A DNA stretch of 64,000 nt from Morella rubra (GCA_003952965.2 CM025854.1:12287769-12351768); one strand, 5' to 3'. Shown: positions 37,746 to 50,285, counted from the stretch's first letter. Notes: generated by a model not told the origin, from the sequence alone. Program-made: numbers and translations.

Positions 37746-37977
37746 GTATGAGTAGTTCAGTACATCCACATTTTGCACTTAAAATCTGCAGGGAAACTTG
37801 AACCCAAATGGTGGAAATTTGCTGATTGCACCCAAATGGTGGAAATTTGAACCGATCTAATTTTCAACTGAAATTTTAATTTTTGTTCCCTGTTTTGGAT
37901 TATGATTTAAATTATCTCATGTTTAAGATTATAATTTGATTAGCTGATGTGTTATATGTAATTTCACTTGTATGCAG

Positions 37978-38028
37978 GCTGTCATTGTGAATTCCCAAAC
38001 TCTTGAAGAGGTTGCAAGACTTGAAAAG
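37978..38028 (+). pseudogene. Captured single exon resembling U2 snRNP A' (U2A')
   Basis: A 51-base exon flanked by a good acceptor (...tatgcag) and donor (|gtgctt) reads AVIVNSQTLEEVARLEK in frame. This closely resembles a segment near the C-terminus of plant U2 small nuclear ribonucleoprotein A'. The neighbouring exons of such a gene are not visible in the element. The identification is from memory of the family and needs a search. Confidence 0.5.
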
Positions 38029-38620
38029 GTGCTTACTTTGTGTTGTCTATTTGATTATCTCATCTTGTTGTTTATGCTAATATGCTTAGATCTTTTAGGT
38101 TGTGAACATAGCTATTTAGAGTTTCTTTAGATAGATTGAGTCAACGGCTCCATTTTGAGAATCACCAGTGCATTCTTTTAACAAATCTCTCTTCCACTTT
38201 TCACATTCCCTTTTGAGTTAGAGATAATAGAAAAGAGAGTTTTTATGGGTTCCAATGTTTTGTACATGGGGGGGTTGTACCTCTATTCCCATATTATAGT
38301 AATTTTCGAACAGAATGAATGTATGGAATGATTGGATACAAATGCATTTTTTTTCCTTTGTTGATGGAAAGATATGCTTAAAAATAGTGTTATGAAATGC
38401 ATAACATGGAAAAAAAAACAATATTAAATAGCCCATTTTCCGATTTTGGGCCAAAGTAAAATTTGGGCTTTAGGCCCACTAATGGAACCAGAATTTCTGG
38501 ATTCCGTTTCTAAAAATTCTAGTTCCATTTCATAATGGAACCATAATGAAATTTTGGGTTCCGGTGAGTACCAAAACCAAAACCAGAATGGTCGTTCCGG
38601 TTCTCACCCTTATTCGCAGT

Positions 38621-40149
38621 TCGAAAACAAATTCCTTGTTGCCTTAATGCAAATATGATTATTTAGAATTAAAAAAAAAAAAAAAAAAAGAGAACAAATC
38701 ACTCTTTAGCATGTGGACAACTGCTATTTGTTGGGTTTTATACGTTAACCACAAAGAAGCCTTGTGGAGTATCGTGGGAAAACAGTGTGTAGAGTCTAGG
38801 GCTGTTTAGCCTCATAGAAAAAATTCTGGTTCCACCAGCACCAGCATTGCCACCTCCAGGCTCTCCCCATGCCGGCGCGCAACTCCCTTCGCCGACCACC
38901 ACGCTACCATAGCTACTCTCTCTTTCCCTTCCTTCACACGTCAATCTCTTCACTATCCTACGCACAATGATAGCCCAGCTACCGAGCCACTTCTAGGCTC
39001 TCCCCACGCCGATTGCGCTCCCTTCGCCGACCACACATTACCACAGCTACTCTCTCTTCTCCTTCACGCGTCAATCTCTTCTCATCTCCTTTGCCACATC
39101 TCTCTCTCAAGTCTCACTGATTCATTTACGTATGTTGTTAAAAAATCAATGGGTTTCGTTGATTTTAATTTGTTCTATTGGAAGCATTGGGGACATATAT
39201 TATTGCTTAACTTTTCCTCCTTTGTTTGCGATTTTTAAGGTTTGGAGTTAATTTGATTTCATTTTTCTGTTACTTGTGTTGCCCTGTTGTATTCTATGAA
39301 GAGATTATAATTTTTGGTTTGTCTTGAAATGCAGTTTCCTGAGGTTTTCTATCTGTTGCATTTAACTTGTTTTTATTTGGCATTGTTGTATTTTGTGCCA
39401 TTGATTTTACATGCTACATTGCTTGGTTCTGGTGCCATAATTGCTACGGTCCATAATTGCTCTACATTTCTAAGTTGCATTTAAAAGAGTTGAGTTGATT
39501 ACGGACAGCAGTTGAGATGTTCAGATGAAGTTGATCTTTCTTTTATTGGATATCAACATATAATGTTGTTTTTCTCTTCTACATATTGGTTTGTTGTTGC
39601 TTTTAAATCCATGTGGTTTTGCTAGAGAATTCAAAGGAGATCTTAATATGTTGTTTTGGTTGAATATATATCAAAGAAGTACCTTGAAAGAGGTAGAGAA
39701 GTCATGAACCAATTGAAAATGTTGCTGACGCCCCATTGGTTTCTTTTAAAAGCATGTGTGTTGATTGATGTTTAAATAGATAGAGGAATAGTAAAACCAT
39801 TTAAGCCAGTAGTTCCATGCTTTGTCGTTGATCTTATCTACTTTTTTACTGATATGTGCTCAATGGACCAAAAAAACAAAAAATTCATTGGCCAATTACA
39901 TAAAATACACAAAAAATTGACCTAATATAAATGTCAATAACTAAGAACCGCCGCTGCCAAGAGCTGATTATCACCCTTAACAATAGTGGCACGTGCCAAT
40001 ATTTGAAAACCGGCTCATCATAATCGGCATCGCCCTCGGGTTTGAACAACCCTAGTGTAGACTGTAGAGGAGCTTGCCTTAAATGAGTTATATCCCCATG
40101 GGCAATGGGGAGCAAAACCTTAAGCTCACTACAATCTTCGCAAGGGATC
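38621..40149. other. Spacer with a direct duplication, no gene recognised
   Basis: Between 38855 and 39085 a GC-rich segment of about 125 bp ('ggctctccccatgccgg...cgtcaatctctt') is repeated imperfectly in tandem, like a duplicated gene leader. An 88-codon minus-strand frame (39885-40151) shows no domain I recognise. Confidence 0.4.
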
Positions 40150-40329
40150 AATGGCCTTGATTCTAATTTCTACTTCATCCAAATATTTGTAACCCTCCAT
40201 CTCTGCTCCCAAAACACAAGCACTCTCTCAAGCTCCACGTTTTTTCCCCTTCTTCTTTCACAACATCTGCTCAGTCAGTGGGCACCGAGGGCAGAGTTAC
40301 AGGGGAGGACGCTTCCGTGTCTTTCTCTG
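40150..40329 (+). other. Possible 5' leader exon upstream of the PPR relic
   Basis: A CT-rich segment ends in CTCTG|GTAAGTGG, a near-perfect plant splice donor, about 930 bp upstream of the PPR start on the same strand. It could be the non-coding first exon of that gene. No other support exists. Confidence 0.25.
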
Positions 40330-41260
40330 GTAAGTGGTATGCAATTCGTACTTCTTTGACCCATTGCGATGCTTTCTATATCTTAGATGATTTGGTCCTT
40401 GGGTATACCAATCATTTGGCTTTTAATTGGTGGATTTAGTGGGAATCTCACCCTTTTGAAGTTAATTCTCTTTGTTGTTGCGAGACAGAAGTGTCAGTTA
40501 TGAAACCTTAGAATCCGCTTCTTTAACGTTTTATTGGCCTATTATTATGTCATAGGCCGAGGAATTACTGCACTAAACGTCAATCAGATCTAGCGGCTAA
40601 ACGCGTAAGAAAATGGAACAAGTTCTCCAAAGATCATTCCATCTACTTCAGACATAAAATGCTATTTACTTTGTTGTCTTGAGCTTTTTGCTGAGATGCA
40701 ATGCTTTCATGTGAAGTAAAAGTAATTCAAAGGTATCCGTTAATATTTATTTCATTCAAAAACAAAAGGAAGCCAAAACCTTTTGACACTGGTTGTACAA
40801 ATTAGCTGATACAGGCTATTCTTGCTTTTGTGAGTAAACTTAAGCCCGGTTTTCCTTCTGTAAGCAATTGAGGTAATTCGTATAAGAGATGACTGTTGAT
40901 TGCTATTTGCCGTCGAAACCACCCTCCTTTGGTTGGATGGTTCAGTCATTAATGTTGAATGTTTACTTTCGTGATTGTCTGCTAATTGGCATCTTGAATT
41001 TCATTCATTAAAATAGTTTTAAATGAATCGTACACTATAGCAGGGCTTTCCACTTTACCGAGAAAAAATGTATGTCTACAATCTATTATCCATTTTGGCA
41101 GGGCTTCCTCGTACAATGGAAAATGTATGTCTCATCAAAATTACTGACATGATTAATTTCAAGGGTGCCGAAAACAACAGCTGCTTTTGTTTTCTTTTTA
41201 AGGATATTTTTGGCCAATCTCATACAATACAGAATTTGGCAAAGGTTGGAAACCTGAGAC

Positions 41261-42551
41261 ATGTCCAAATCCGACACCATCCTTAAAGTGTTGCAAGGCT
41301 TCAAAAAGTTCATGCACATGTCATCACCAACGGTCTCCAACACCACCCCACCATTTCCAGCAAACTCCTCAACTTCTATGCTGTCTCAATCTGTGGCTCC
41401 CTAGCCTACGCTCAGCGTCTCTTCTATCACATTAAGAACCCACAAACCGAAGCTTGGAATTCAATTATCCATGGCTTTGCAAAGAGTGCATCTCCTCTCC
41501 AAGCCATTTTTCTCTACAATGACATGGTTTCTGCTTGGGCTGCTCACCCCGACACCTTCACTTTCTCATTTGTTCTAAAGGCTTGTGAAAGAGTTATGTT
41601 TGACAGCAAGTGCAGAGAGGTTCATGGGACTTTAATACGAAGTGGTTATGAGAGGGATGTTGTTGTTTGTACTAATCTTACGGGGTGAATGCAATAAATG
41701 GCTTCATTGGGCTCGCACAAATGGTGTTTGATAATTTGTCTGATAGAGACTTGGCTTATTGGAATTTCATGATTTCTTGCTACTCTCAGGCAGGATTTCA
41801 CCATGAGGCATTGAAAGTGTACGATAGGATGAAGAATGCAAATGTGGGTGTGGATGGGTTTACACTTGTTGGTTTGCTTTCCTCTTGTGCTCACGTGGGT
41901 GCTTTGAATGTTGGGGTTCACTTGCACAGGATTGCTCGTGAAGAGGGGTCTCTAGCAAGTGTTTATATTGGAAATACACTTATAGATATGTATGCAAAAT
42001 GTGGCAGTTTGGACGATGCTCTACGTGTTTTTGAGAGTATGCAAAAGCAGGATGTGTTTTCTTGGAACTCAATGATTGTTGGGTATGGAGTGAATGGTCG
42101 TGGGAATGAAGCAATCTCTATCTTCAGGCAGATGTTGATGGCAGGAGTTCAACCAAATTCAATAACCTTCCTTGGTTTGTTGTGGGGATGTAGTCACCAA
42201 GGGTTGGTTGAGGAGGGTGTCGAGTATTTCCACATGATGAGCTCGAAGTTCAATTTGAAGCCTGGAATTAAGCATTATGGGTGCATGGTAGACTTGTTTA
42301 GACAAGCCGGGAAGCTTGAGAAGGCACTTGAAATAATAGGGACTTCTCCTTCACCAGATGATTCAGTCCTATGGCGAACTTTGCTTGGTTCTTGCAAAAT
42401 CCACAAAAGCATAAAAATAGGAGAGATTGCCATGAAGAATCCAGTGCAGCTTGGGGCGTCAAATGCAGGGGACTGTATATTGCTTGCCACAATATATGCT
42501 GGAGCAAGAGATACCAACGGTGTTTCAATTTTGCACTATGGTAATTATTAA
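41261..42551 (+). pseudogene. PPR protein pseudogene (At3g56550-like)
   Basis: The ATG at 41261 opens MSKSDTILKVLQG, the expected N-terminus. A frameshift near 41300 moves to ARLQKVHAHVITNGLQHHP and a run of PPR motifs. Near 41680 the frame ends in TGA and TAA and resumes two bases off for 288 codons containing WNFMISCYSQAGFHHEALKV, NTLIDMYAKCGSLDDALRVF and WNSMIVGYGVNGRGNEAISI, the hallmarks of PLS-class PPR proteins. Similarity runs into the E domain (DDSVLWRTLLGSCKIHKSIK) and stops after IYAGARD, so the end of E, E+ and the DYW domain are missing. Intact relatives bind organelle RNA and act in C-to-U editing. Two frameshifts plus the C-terminal loss make this a pseudogene, although single-base slips could in principle be assembly errors. 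Confidence 0.85.
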
Positions 42552-43633
42552 TCATAGAAGATCAAATACTTATAAAGTGTCTCTTGATGCTGACAGCTTT
42601 AACAATTTTGAACATATAGTTCTTACTACTTTATATTTTAAGTTGAGTAGGATAGACAACAATCATTTACAATTCTATTGTGGATCACATTAAACAGATT
42701 TGACCATTTTTATGAGAAGAGATGTTGAATTAGCAGCTATGGTACATGCTGCTACTGTATTCTGGTTCATTATAGGCAGGGTGATGGGCTGCTATGGTTT
42801 TTATGCCATGTTCTCCATTTGGCCATCAGTTCTTCTTGGTCCACTTGTTCTGTTTGGTTCCTTGCTAATAGGGGGGTGTTGAATGGCTTAATTATTGGCT
42901 ACTGGTCTGCATACGCCTTTACCTTAGTCTGACTTGTTCCCCATTCTCTTGGGGATGGGGTTGACATGTATATACACGGGTTATCTCCTAGATTTGTACT
43001 GGTTTTGGTTACCAAAATATAAAATCACAACCCTGTAGACCAATTACCTTTGATAAGGTGAAGTCCATTAGAAAGCAGTTTGAAGGGGATAACCTTTGTT
43101 TTACTGCTCCCCTCTCTCTCCTTTTTTTCCCTGAAGCTCAAGTGTTGCACAGAGAGAGAGCACGTCTACCACAAAACCATGTCATTGACTGGTTACATCT
43201 ATATCTATGATACACATAAATGCACAAACTTTTTAAATGACCAAAATACCTTTCGTGCCTTAAAAGGAGTTAAGTTTTTTTGGATACAGGCATTTGTGAT
43301 TTTAAATGAAGACCTACTAGAGAATTGGAATGTGCCTAAATTTGTCTTACTGAAAAATAAAGGAAATAAGGATAACAGCAGGAATACTCTTTTCTATCAT
43401 ATACCATTGATTGTATTAACCAACATTAATTTTACCCTGGTGACATATTCCTTGAAAGTCGAGGTTATTAATGTATATAGGCCAACTTGATGTGAATGGA
43501 TATCTGCTTGAACTATCTAAATGAGCAGAAAAAGGGTACTAGTAAATTAGTAAATTTTATGCCCAATAATAAATCACCAGTGAAAATACTCCCACCTCTA
43601 TTGCAAAATTGAAAAAAGAATAAAAAGGACTAA

Positions 43634-43675
<42 letters not shown>

Positions 43676-43849
43676 CATAAGCTCGTGGATGGTAAATCTT
43701 CATTCAGTAAAAAATGGAGTCCCATGTCTTACATTTTTTGAGATTGTGGAAGCTGTTCTTTGATTTTTAGCATCTTTTGGTCATACCGTCGTTGGTGAGA
43801 CCAAAATTAATCAGGATTTCTCTAAATTATCATTTGATGTAGCGCAGAT
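42552..43849. other. Spacer with a 36-base poly(A) run
   Basis: A tract of 36 A lies at 43636-43671, possibly the tail of a LINE, SINE or retrocopy, but no matching body was recognised upstream. Short frames at 42700-42882 and 43080-43490 lack family resemblance. Confidence 0.4.
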
Positions 43850-44374
43850 ATGTTGGAGGTAGCAGCTTCTGCAGCAGTGGTTGAGGTATACAAAGGTGGG
43901 AGACAATTTGTCAAAAGTATCAGTCGCAAAGTTGATTACGCAAATGATCTGGAAGGCAACCATAAAAGGTTAATAGAGGAAGCAGAAAAGCTGTATGGTA
44001 AGAAAGATGATGTGGTGGCTGAAGCAAACAAATACAAGACAAAGCAGGTCACTAAAGAATGTGAATCCTAGATTCAAGTGTCATTAAGAGTGAAGAAGGG
44101 GGTGCGAGAACTAGAAAAGCAAAGAAATTATGGAGGTCACGCCCAAAAACTTAGCAAAAACATGGTAGAGAAATGCGAGGAACTGCATAGTGATTGGTTA
44201 GATGGGAAATTTGAGTCAGTTGAGAAATTACCAGAACCTGTCAGAACTATGCGTTCACTGAGTATAAGGGTAACTGTATCAAAGGATTGGAGCATAGAGA
44301 AGCTGCAACGGGCCAATACACAATTGCCTGGCGCATATCTACAGAGTTGGAATGCAAAAGGTATCTACTTTTAG
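43850..44374 (+). pseudogene. Coiled-coil fragment of a CC-NBS-LRR resistance gene
   Basis: The frame from the ATG at 43850 reads a short hydrophobic N-terminus, then YANDLEGNHKRLIEEAEKLY and DDVVAEANKYKTKQVTKECE. A TAG (44069) stands where Trp is expected, and the same frame continues VSLRVKKGVRELEKQ, KLSKNMVEKCEELHSDWLDG and KFESVEKLPEPV. This order matches the N-terminal coiled-coil of RPS2/At4g27190-like CNL immune receptors. The P-loop, NB-ARC and LRR regions that should follow are absent; resemblance ends near 44270. It is a truncated, nonsense-bearing relic. Confidence 0.72.
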
Positions 44375-45600
44375 ATACAAGTTTGGGACAGTTTTGATTT
44401 ACATGAGATAGGCATTCACGATAACCAAAAGGGTAGTAAGGGGTACTCTGGCTAGTAGATACCCTGATATTTGTTTTCATATGGAAACTGGATCAGCAGA
44501 TAAAATATATAACGACTGTTTGAAGCTGCAGTGCTTATGGATACAAAATGTTTAAGGAAAAGGTCGGTCGGAATGTATATCTTCCAGGAATCGAACCAAT
44601 AGCCAAGCTAGTTGTTGATAGATAAAAGAGTAGCCAGACCCCGACCCCTCAGGAAAAAGGATAATCTTCGCCTATGGAGTACTGATGGACTAGGAGTTTT
44701 ACGGAGATGGCCTATCGAATTCTTAAAGTTCTTTTTTTAGTCAATAAATCCACTGAATTAAATTAACTAATATTAGATTCCTGTATTTATATATTTATTC
44801 TTACATATTATTTATTGTTATATTATATTTGTTAAATAAAATTTTATTTTTATCAAAAATATTTTAAAATTTTAACTTTTATTTTATCACTCATTCACTA
44901 ATTCTAATACCACTTCGTTTTTAACACCAACATAAAATTTTGAAAATAAACAGGCTGTTCATTTATGTTGTATAACAAAAAAATTTGTACAAAAATTGGA
45001 AGCGTTTTGGACATATTAAGGCCCAAAAAAAGCTCATATAATCAAAATTAGAATTTTTAGTTTCCAATTTTAAAAACTTCAGTTGCTTTTTGATTTTGAC
45101 AAGCACTAGAATCGGAATGACTTCCAGAATAAGTCATCTCGATTCTATTCGGAACGTTCCGGTATTTATCCTTTAAATAAAATAGCAGCTCTAACGACAC
45201 CTACCATGGAAACACAAGCAAAGAGCCTGATGACAAAAAGGCCAGCAAATATCCAATATAGATTCTTGTGTTCGCAGTTCTCGTACTAAAATATCGTATA
45301 ATTTTCTAAATGGATGAGTACAAGTTTTCACTCATACAAGTTTTCTATGCTTGCATTTTTTTAGCTAGAGTTGTATCAATGGCGTACGTAAGTTACTCTA
45401 TCCGCTATAAATCAAAATATACCGCGGAGAAAGCAAGAAAAAACCTAAAAGAAAGAACAATGATGACAGGTGGGCAACACGAACACTTCCCTCCATTGAG
45501 GTGGCAGGCAGGCGCCGTGCAGAGTGCGACACTTATCTTGTCTAGTAGGCGCAACGGACGTCTCTGGGCCCCCCCTCGTAAAGGTATTGGCCCATCTCTT
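44375..45600. other. Spacer, nothing recognised
   Basis: AT-rich from 44700 to 45170. A 118-codon frame at 45310-45666 (+) has no recognisable domain. Confidence 0.4.
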
Positions 45601-45627
45601 TCAACGGTCTCTAATTCAAGCAAGGTT

Positions 45628-45641
45628 CACGTGGCCACGTG
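45628..45641. promoter_or_regulatory. Palindromic double G-box
   Basis: CACGTGGCCACGTG is a perfect 14-bp palindrome holding two complete CACGTG G-boxes, the binding site of plant bZIP and bHLH factors. A TATA-like 'ggataaatagat' follows about 35 bp downstream. No gene is recognised directly downstream. Confidence 0.5.
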
Positions 45642-45699
45642 GGGGGTGTGGGGGATATACCTGTGATGGAGGCTAAAGGATAAATAGATATCCCATTTC

Positions 45700-48400
45700 T
45701 CAGTTTCTCCTATACGTACTGTTTGCATACGGTACTCCTCGGATGTGGGGGACACTCTTGTAAATTTGTATCCGCTCTTTTTTTACTCTGAAGGTTTTCA
45801 CGCAGCACGCGAGGCAATATTATCCCTTAAAAAAAAAAAAAAAGCGAAAACAAAGAGGCAATTAATAGCCTGAGACTTAGAGGGTTTGGGCTGCTGCTTT
45901 CCAGTCAGTCAGTCAGCTGCATGGCTGGGCCTGTACGTTTCACCGATACAATAGGCAGTCAACTTCCAATTATTGAGATTTCGGTCACATGTTCAGAGTT
46001 TGAATAACTGTGTCCTCCCACTGATTTAGGGGAGGGGGAAAAAAAAAGATTTTGAAATCAGTGAATTGACAAAGTTACCACTTTTGTTATTTACTCCTCA
46101 TGTACTTGTTTTGTCTTCCACTATACTCTCCGTCAGGAACTTTCTTCCTTCTTAAGCTTGAAGGCTCATGTGAATCGCATAAAATAAAAAGCAGAGGCCT
46201 CATGTGACAACATTTGAGAGCATGCGTAAAGATACCTGTATATATTTATGCGTAATTCTGTCACTTAACCAAAAAATTAAGAGATAAAAAAAATGTCAAT
46301 TAGTAATCTTAGTTATCACAGTTAGTACATTGAATCTCAAACTTCCAAAATCAATCTATTTGTACTCCTCCTAAAATAAGTCTATCCTATTATTTATTTT
46401 ATAACACATGTCACATGATTTTGACGGTTGAATTTTTTTAATAACGTAAATTGATGAAAAGTTTGTAATTCTATGACTCAATATATTAAAATTAGTAATT
46501 TGACTCTTATTTGACACTGTTTTTGTAGCACAAAGCTACTTGTTAAAAAGAAAATTATATAGAGTAATTCCCAATTAATAATATACATAAAAATACACCA
46601 AAAGGCTTTAAAAGTATTGGACAGAGCTTTCCTTTTTTGTTTTTATCTCTATTTTAGCTTTCTTAGATAAATGTCCATATTGCGTTTAATAAAAGTGGTG
46701 GGAAACTTATACGGGAATTCGAGACACCAGATTGATCGGGGAAATAAAGACAACAAAAAAAAGAACTTGTTTGGGACAACAAAACTGCCGAATGTTCAGG
46801 GACGAGCAAAAACAACTAGAAGAAAAAAAATAGGCGAAAACAAAATTGCCAAAAACATAACAGAAAAATCAAGAAAAAATGAAAATTAGGCACAGAAATT
46901 TGATCTATTTTCATGGAAGAATGCCCCTAAGGTGGCGCTCTTATGAGAAAGTTTGTGAAAAACAGTAGCTATGTTTGGTTTGGTTTTGAAAATATTGTTT
47001 GTGTATTGATTAAGATAATTTTTTTTTTCTTTTTGGAGGTAGCGTAGATTTTTTTAGAATTGATGAAAAATTTGTTAAAGTTGTTGAAGTTTGTCAAAAA
47101 TTTATTAAAAGTTGCAGTTTGTAAAAAAATATTAAAATTAACGAAAAAATAATTATAGAAAAAATTTTAAAATTCTCCTGAGAATTAGCCAAGCTACTAC
47201 CATCTGTCTCTTAGCAGACTATAAAACTAATTATTTTACCCATTTGATTTTTCCAAGTAAATTTATAGGATGAATGTCCCGAAAGTGGTGGCCTAATGGC
47301 AAAAAAGTCTGTTGAAAGCATTGCCGTGATCTGTCTCGATATGAGACTCTAAATTAATTTTGCCTATTTGATTCTATGGTAAATTCATACTAAAAAGCCC
47401 CCTGAGCCGATGGTTAATGGTAGGAAGTTAGACGAAAACATTAACACCTTCCATGTGACTTCAAATCTTGATAATTCTCAATATAATTTAGAATGACCCA
47501 CATCATAAGAATACACGTACGTGCGTGTAAATGGGTTGAAAAGACTCTTTTTATACTCTAGAAAAAGAAAATTTTAGGCGGGATGGACGAGGAAATGACG
47601 AATATACCAAATCTCTAAAAGAGGCATCTGTTTTAGAAATTAAACGAATTTGGTCATACTACGGGCTATATAATCATTTTAGTCAGCCTCAATGGTAATG
47701 TCCTTATTTGACTCACACAGGTCATTTTGCATGTGGGGATGCATGAATGTGTGCGGCCGTCTAATCTAACACGTGAAATTCATGGGGAGACGCGTCTAAG
47801 CTTAGAGGAACATGTCTATTTCATTAGAGCTGAAAACAGAGGATTAAAAAGAAAGATTTCTTGCCAATGCATATGTATGGAACAAAATTCACTCAATCCT
47901 TATCATCTAAACATTTATTTAAAAAAAAATAGAATTTTTCAAATTAGATACAGTAATGTAAGATTATCTTCATCTGACTATCTTGATATATATATATATA
48001 TATATTTGTTCATTGTGTGAGGACCTTGCTTTATTAGTCCAAAGAACTCAATAATTGAATGATAGTGACAGGGAATCTTTGTTGATTTGGCCTCGTAACG
48101 CTTTTGATGATGCCGAGCGCGGACCTTCTAAATTTGCCTACAAAAACATTATAATAAAAAAATCCGTTCGAATTTGGATCTAATCAAAGGCCCCGCCCCC
48201 GACGACCGGGCAATGACGAAGTCGGAACTTTTATATATCATTTGTATTGGTGCTTTTATAATCTCAATTATATGACTTGTCTTTTTCCTCTTTTTGTTTT
48301 TTTGCGCAATTATAACTTTTCTTCTTAAAATGTATTTTGTATCATTTGCTTGTAAGAAATTATATTTTTAAATGTAGCTTCATTGATTTGATCTGATAGC
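45700..48400. other. AT-rich intergenic spacer
   Basis: No gene or bounded element recognised. A (TA)n tract lies at 47986-48005. Small Lys/Asn-rich frames (46671-46889, 47727-48020) look like composition artefacts. Confidence 0.45.
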
Positions 48401-48867
48401 TGCAGTTTTTATACAATACCTGGTCAGAAATTTGGTTAATGGGACTGTCGGCAATCGGAACACTGTCCACTAGACACCTGCTACAAATTTTTAATACATT
48501 TTATTCAGAAGTATTACAAAATAAACAGATAATAGTATTGATGGTGCCAATACTGAATCACACCAGCCCAAACTAATTTGGGCCGAAAAATATGATTACT
48601 TCTTCAAAAGCCCAACAGTTACAATCCAACCCACGTAGCATATTTTCCAAAAGATAAAATCACTACGTATGTCAGAAATAGTTACCTAACAACCCACGAC
48701 AGGCCACGACACCACGTTTCTATTTTACCCGTAGCAGTTACGAATAACCGTGGGAAAAAAGTGAAAGGACATCACGAAGCACGACCTGATAGGGACAAAA
48801 ACTACCCACTAAAACTTCAGTCAGAAGCAGTTAGAGGAAAAGAAAGAAAGAAACGTAGGCAGAAGCA

Positions 48868-48879
48868 CTATAAAAAGGG
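48868..48879 (+). promoter_or_regulatory. TATA box of a possible LTR fragment
   Basis: CTATAAAAAGGG is followed 80-100 bp later by 'ttaagcttcggaggttcc...gggacctcggg', a layout common in plant gypsy LTRs (TATA, then a 'taagc.tcggaggt' block). I could not find TG..CA ends with a target duplication, so the fragment is unbounded. Confidence 0.3.
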
Positions 48880-48899
48880 AAACTAACGATGAGAACAGG

Positions 48900-50100
48900 T
48901 AAGTGATTTCTTATGTGAAAAAATAGCAAAAACTCAGATAAAAGTAAGAGACTAATTTAAGCTTCGGAGGTTCCACATCTTGGGACCTCGGGTCTTTTAT
49001 TGTTTTACAGGAAAGGATACGTGAAGATCAAGTTGCATTTACTCTGACGTATTGACCATAAATCAACTGATTTATCAAGTATAAAAGTATATAAGTGTGT
49101 CTGTTCTTTTCCTACACTACTAGTTGGTGCGAATATTAGAGTCCTATCATTCAATCATAATACCTTTAAAATTTGATAGGTACAAGTTTTAGCAATATTA
49201 TTCAATAACTTACAAAAATTCGCTCCTATCATAGAATTAAAGAAAAATACATATTATGAATTTAACTAATAGGATCCACTTGTACCACGGTGATATTAAG
49301 TAGAATATTTTCAAGAAATCTTTCCTCTTTATCTAACTAAAAAATGTATGAAATGCCAGTAAGGCTGTAGTCCAGTTGGTACTTATATCTACTAATTTGA
49401 TAGATTCAAGGTTACTAGTTGAAATAGCTTGCAAAAGTAAAGTCTGATCTTAGATTTAGTGTAGATGGTTTGAGACTAGCAGGTAGTCTTGTTGGTGTTA
49501 TGGTGACGGGCTTTTTCAATAGACAATAATTATAACTCAAATCGAATATTGTGCAGCAGGAAGTGCCCCTATAGTCACGCTAAAGGAGAGTTGTTATCTT
49601 GATTGACTTCTCCGTTTTTACTTAGGAAAAAAAAATTGTACGAAAACAATATCCTGCATGTATAGTAGTTAGGAAAAATAAGTTCTATAATATATTAGAA
49701 AAACCTTAGGAAAAGGATGTCCCCTACTTTATTCTAGAATATACCCCGCGAACTTGTTGATATATATCATCACCTAAGTTATATAGACCGGAGGAGAAGC
49801 AAATTAAACTTTTATAAGTTGAAAGTATCAGCTGCCTTCGTGCCTAAACAAACTTTTCCTTTCTTAACTTGTTCTATACAATATTCAGTAGACCTACTAC
49901 AATAAAGTTGCTTATAAAAGACATCTATGATATTATACTTAAAAACATACTTTTTGGGTACGCCGGTAAAGAAAGAAAGAAAGAAAAAAAAAAAAACAAG
50001 AGATCGAATCCCTCATCTCTCTGCATATAGTTTTATGCATTAGTTTTTTTTTTTAAATACAAGTGAGCAGAATCATGTACAATGTACAATGAAATCTTAC
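48900..50100. other. AT-rich intergenic spacer
   Basis: No gene recognised. The segment near 49365-49440 ('tagtccagttggtac' then 'gattcaaggtt') is weakly SINE-like. Confidence 0.4.
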
Positions 50101-50179
50101 GGAGTGATATAGCTATCCAACGTATAAGTAAATTTTGAAGAGGCTAGCAAAAAAATCAGCCATCATCCACAGTCTTTCA

Positions 50180-50285
50180 CTTATGTCATCGGTTTGATTT
50201 TGTGAAGAATTGAACTCATAACTGCACGCTTAAACTACAGAGTCCCACATATCTCCCTTACCGCTAGGCTACATGGTGTTGGTCA
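50180..50285 (-). repeat. tRNA-related SINE head (candidate)
   Basis: On the minus strand, TAGCCTAGCGGTAAGGG (ending near 50271) matches the tRNA A box, and GAGTTCAATTCTTC (50204-50217) matches the B box about 45 bp later. This spacing of pol III promoter boxes marks tRNA-derived SINEs. The body and tail are not clear. Confidence 0.45.

Larger units (their letters stand above)
35807..38612. mobile_element. Second hAT-type element with a captured exon and nested LTR
   Basis: The left end is TATGGGTGAGAA and the right end, inverted, is TAAGGGTGAGAACCGG. The exact 8-bp duplication TTCGCAGT flanks it (35799-35806 and 38613-38620). Subterminal parts carry repeated 'gaaccag/ggttcc' motifs. A GC-rich leader-like stretch (36040-36240), a solo LTR (36585-37745) and one spliced exon (37978-38028) lie inside. 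No transposase is present. Confidence 0.85.

Noticed and set aside
43080..43490. 136-codon + strand frame
   Set aside because: No ATG at its 5' end, no domain, and no splice or promoter support.
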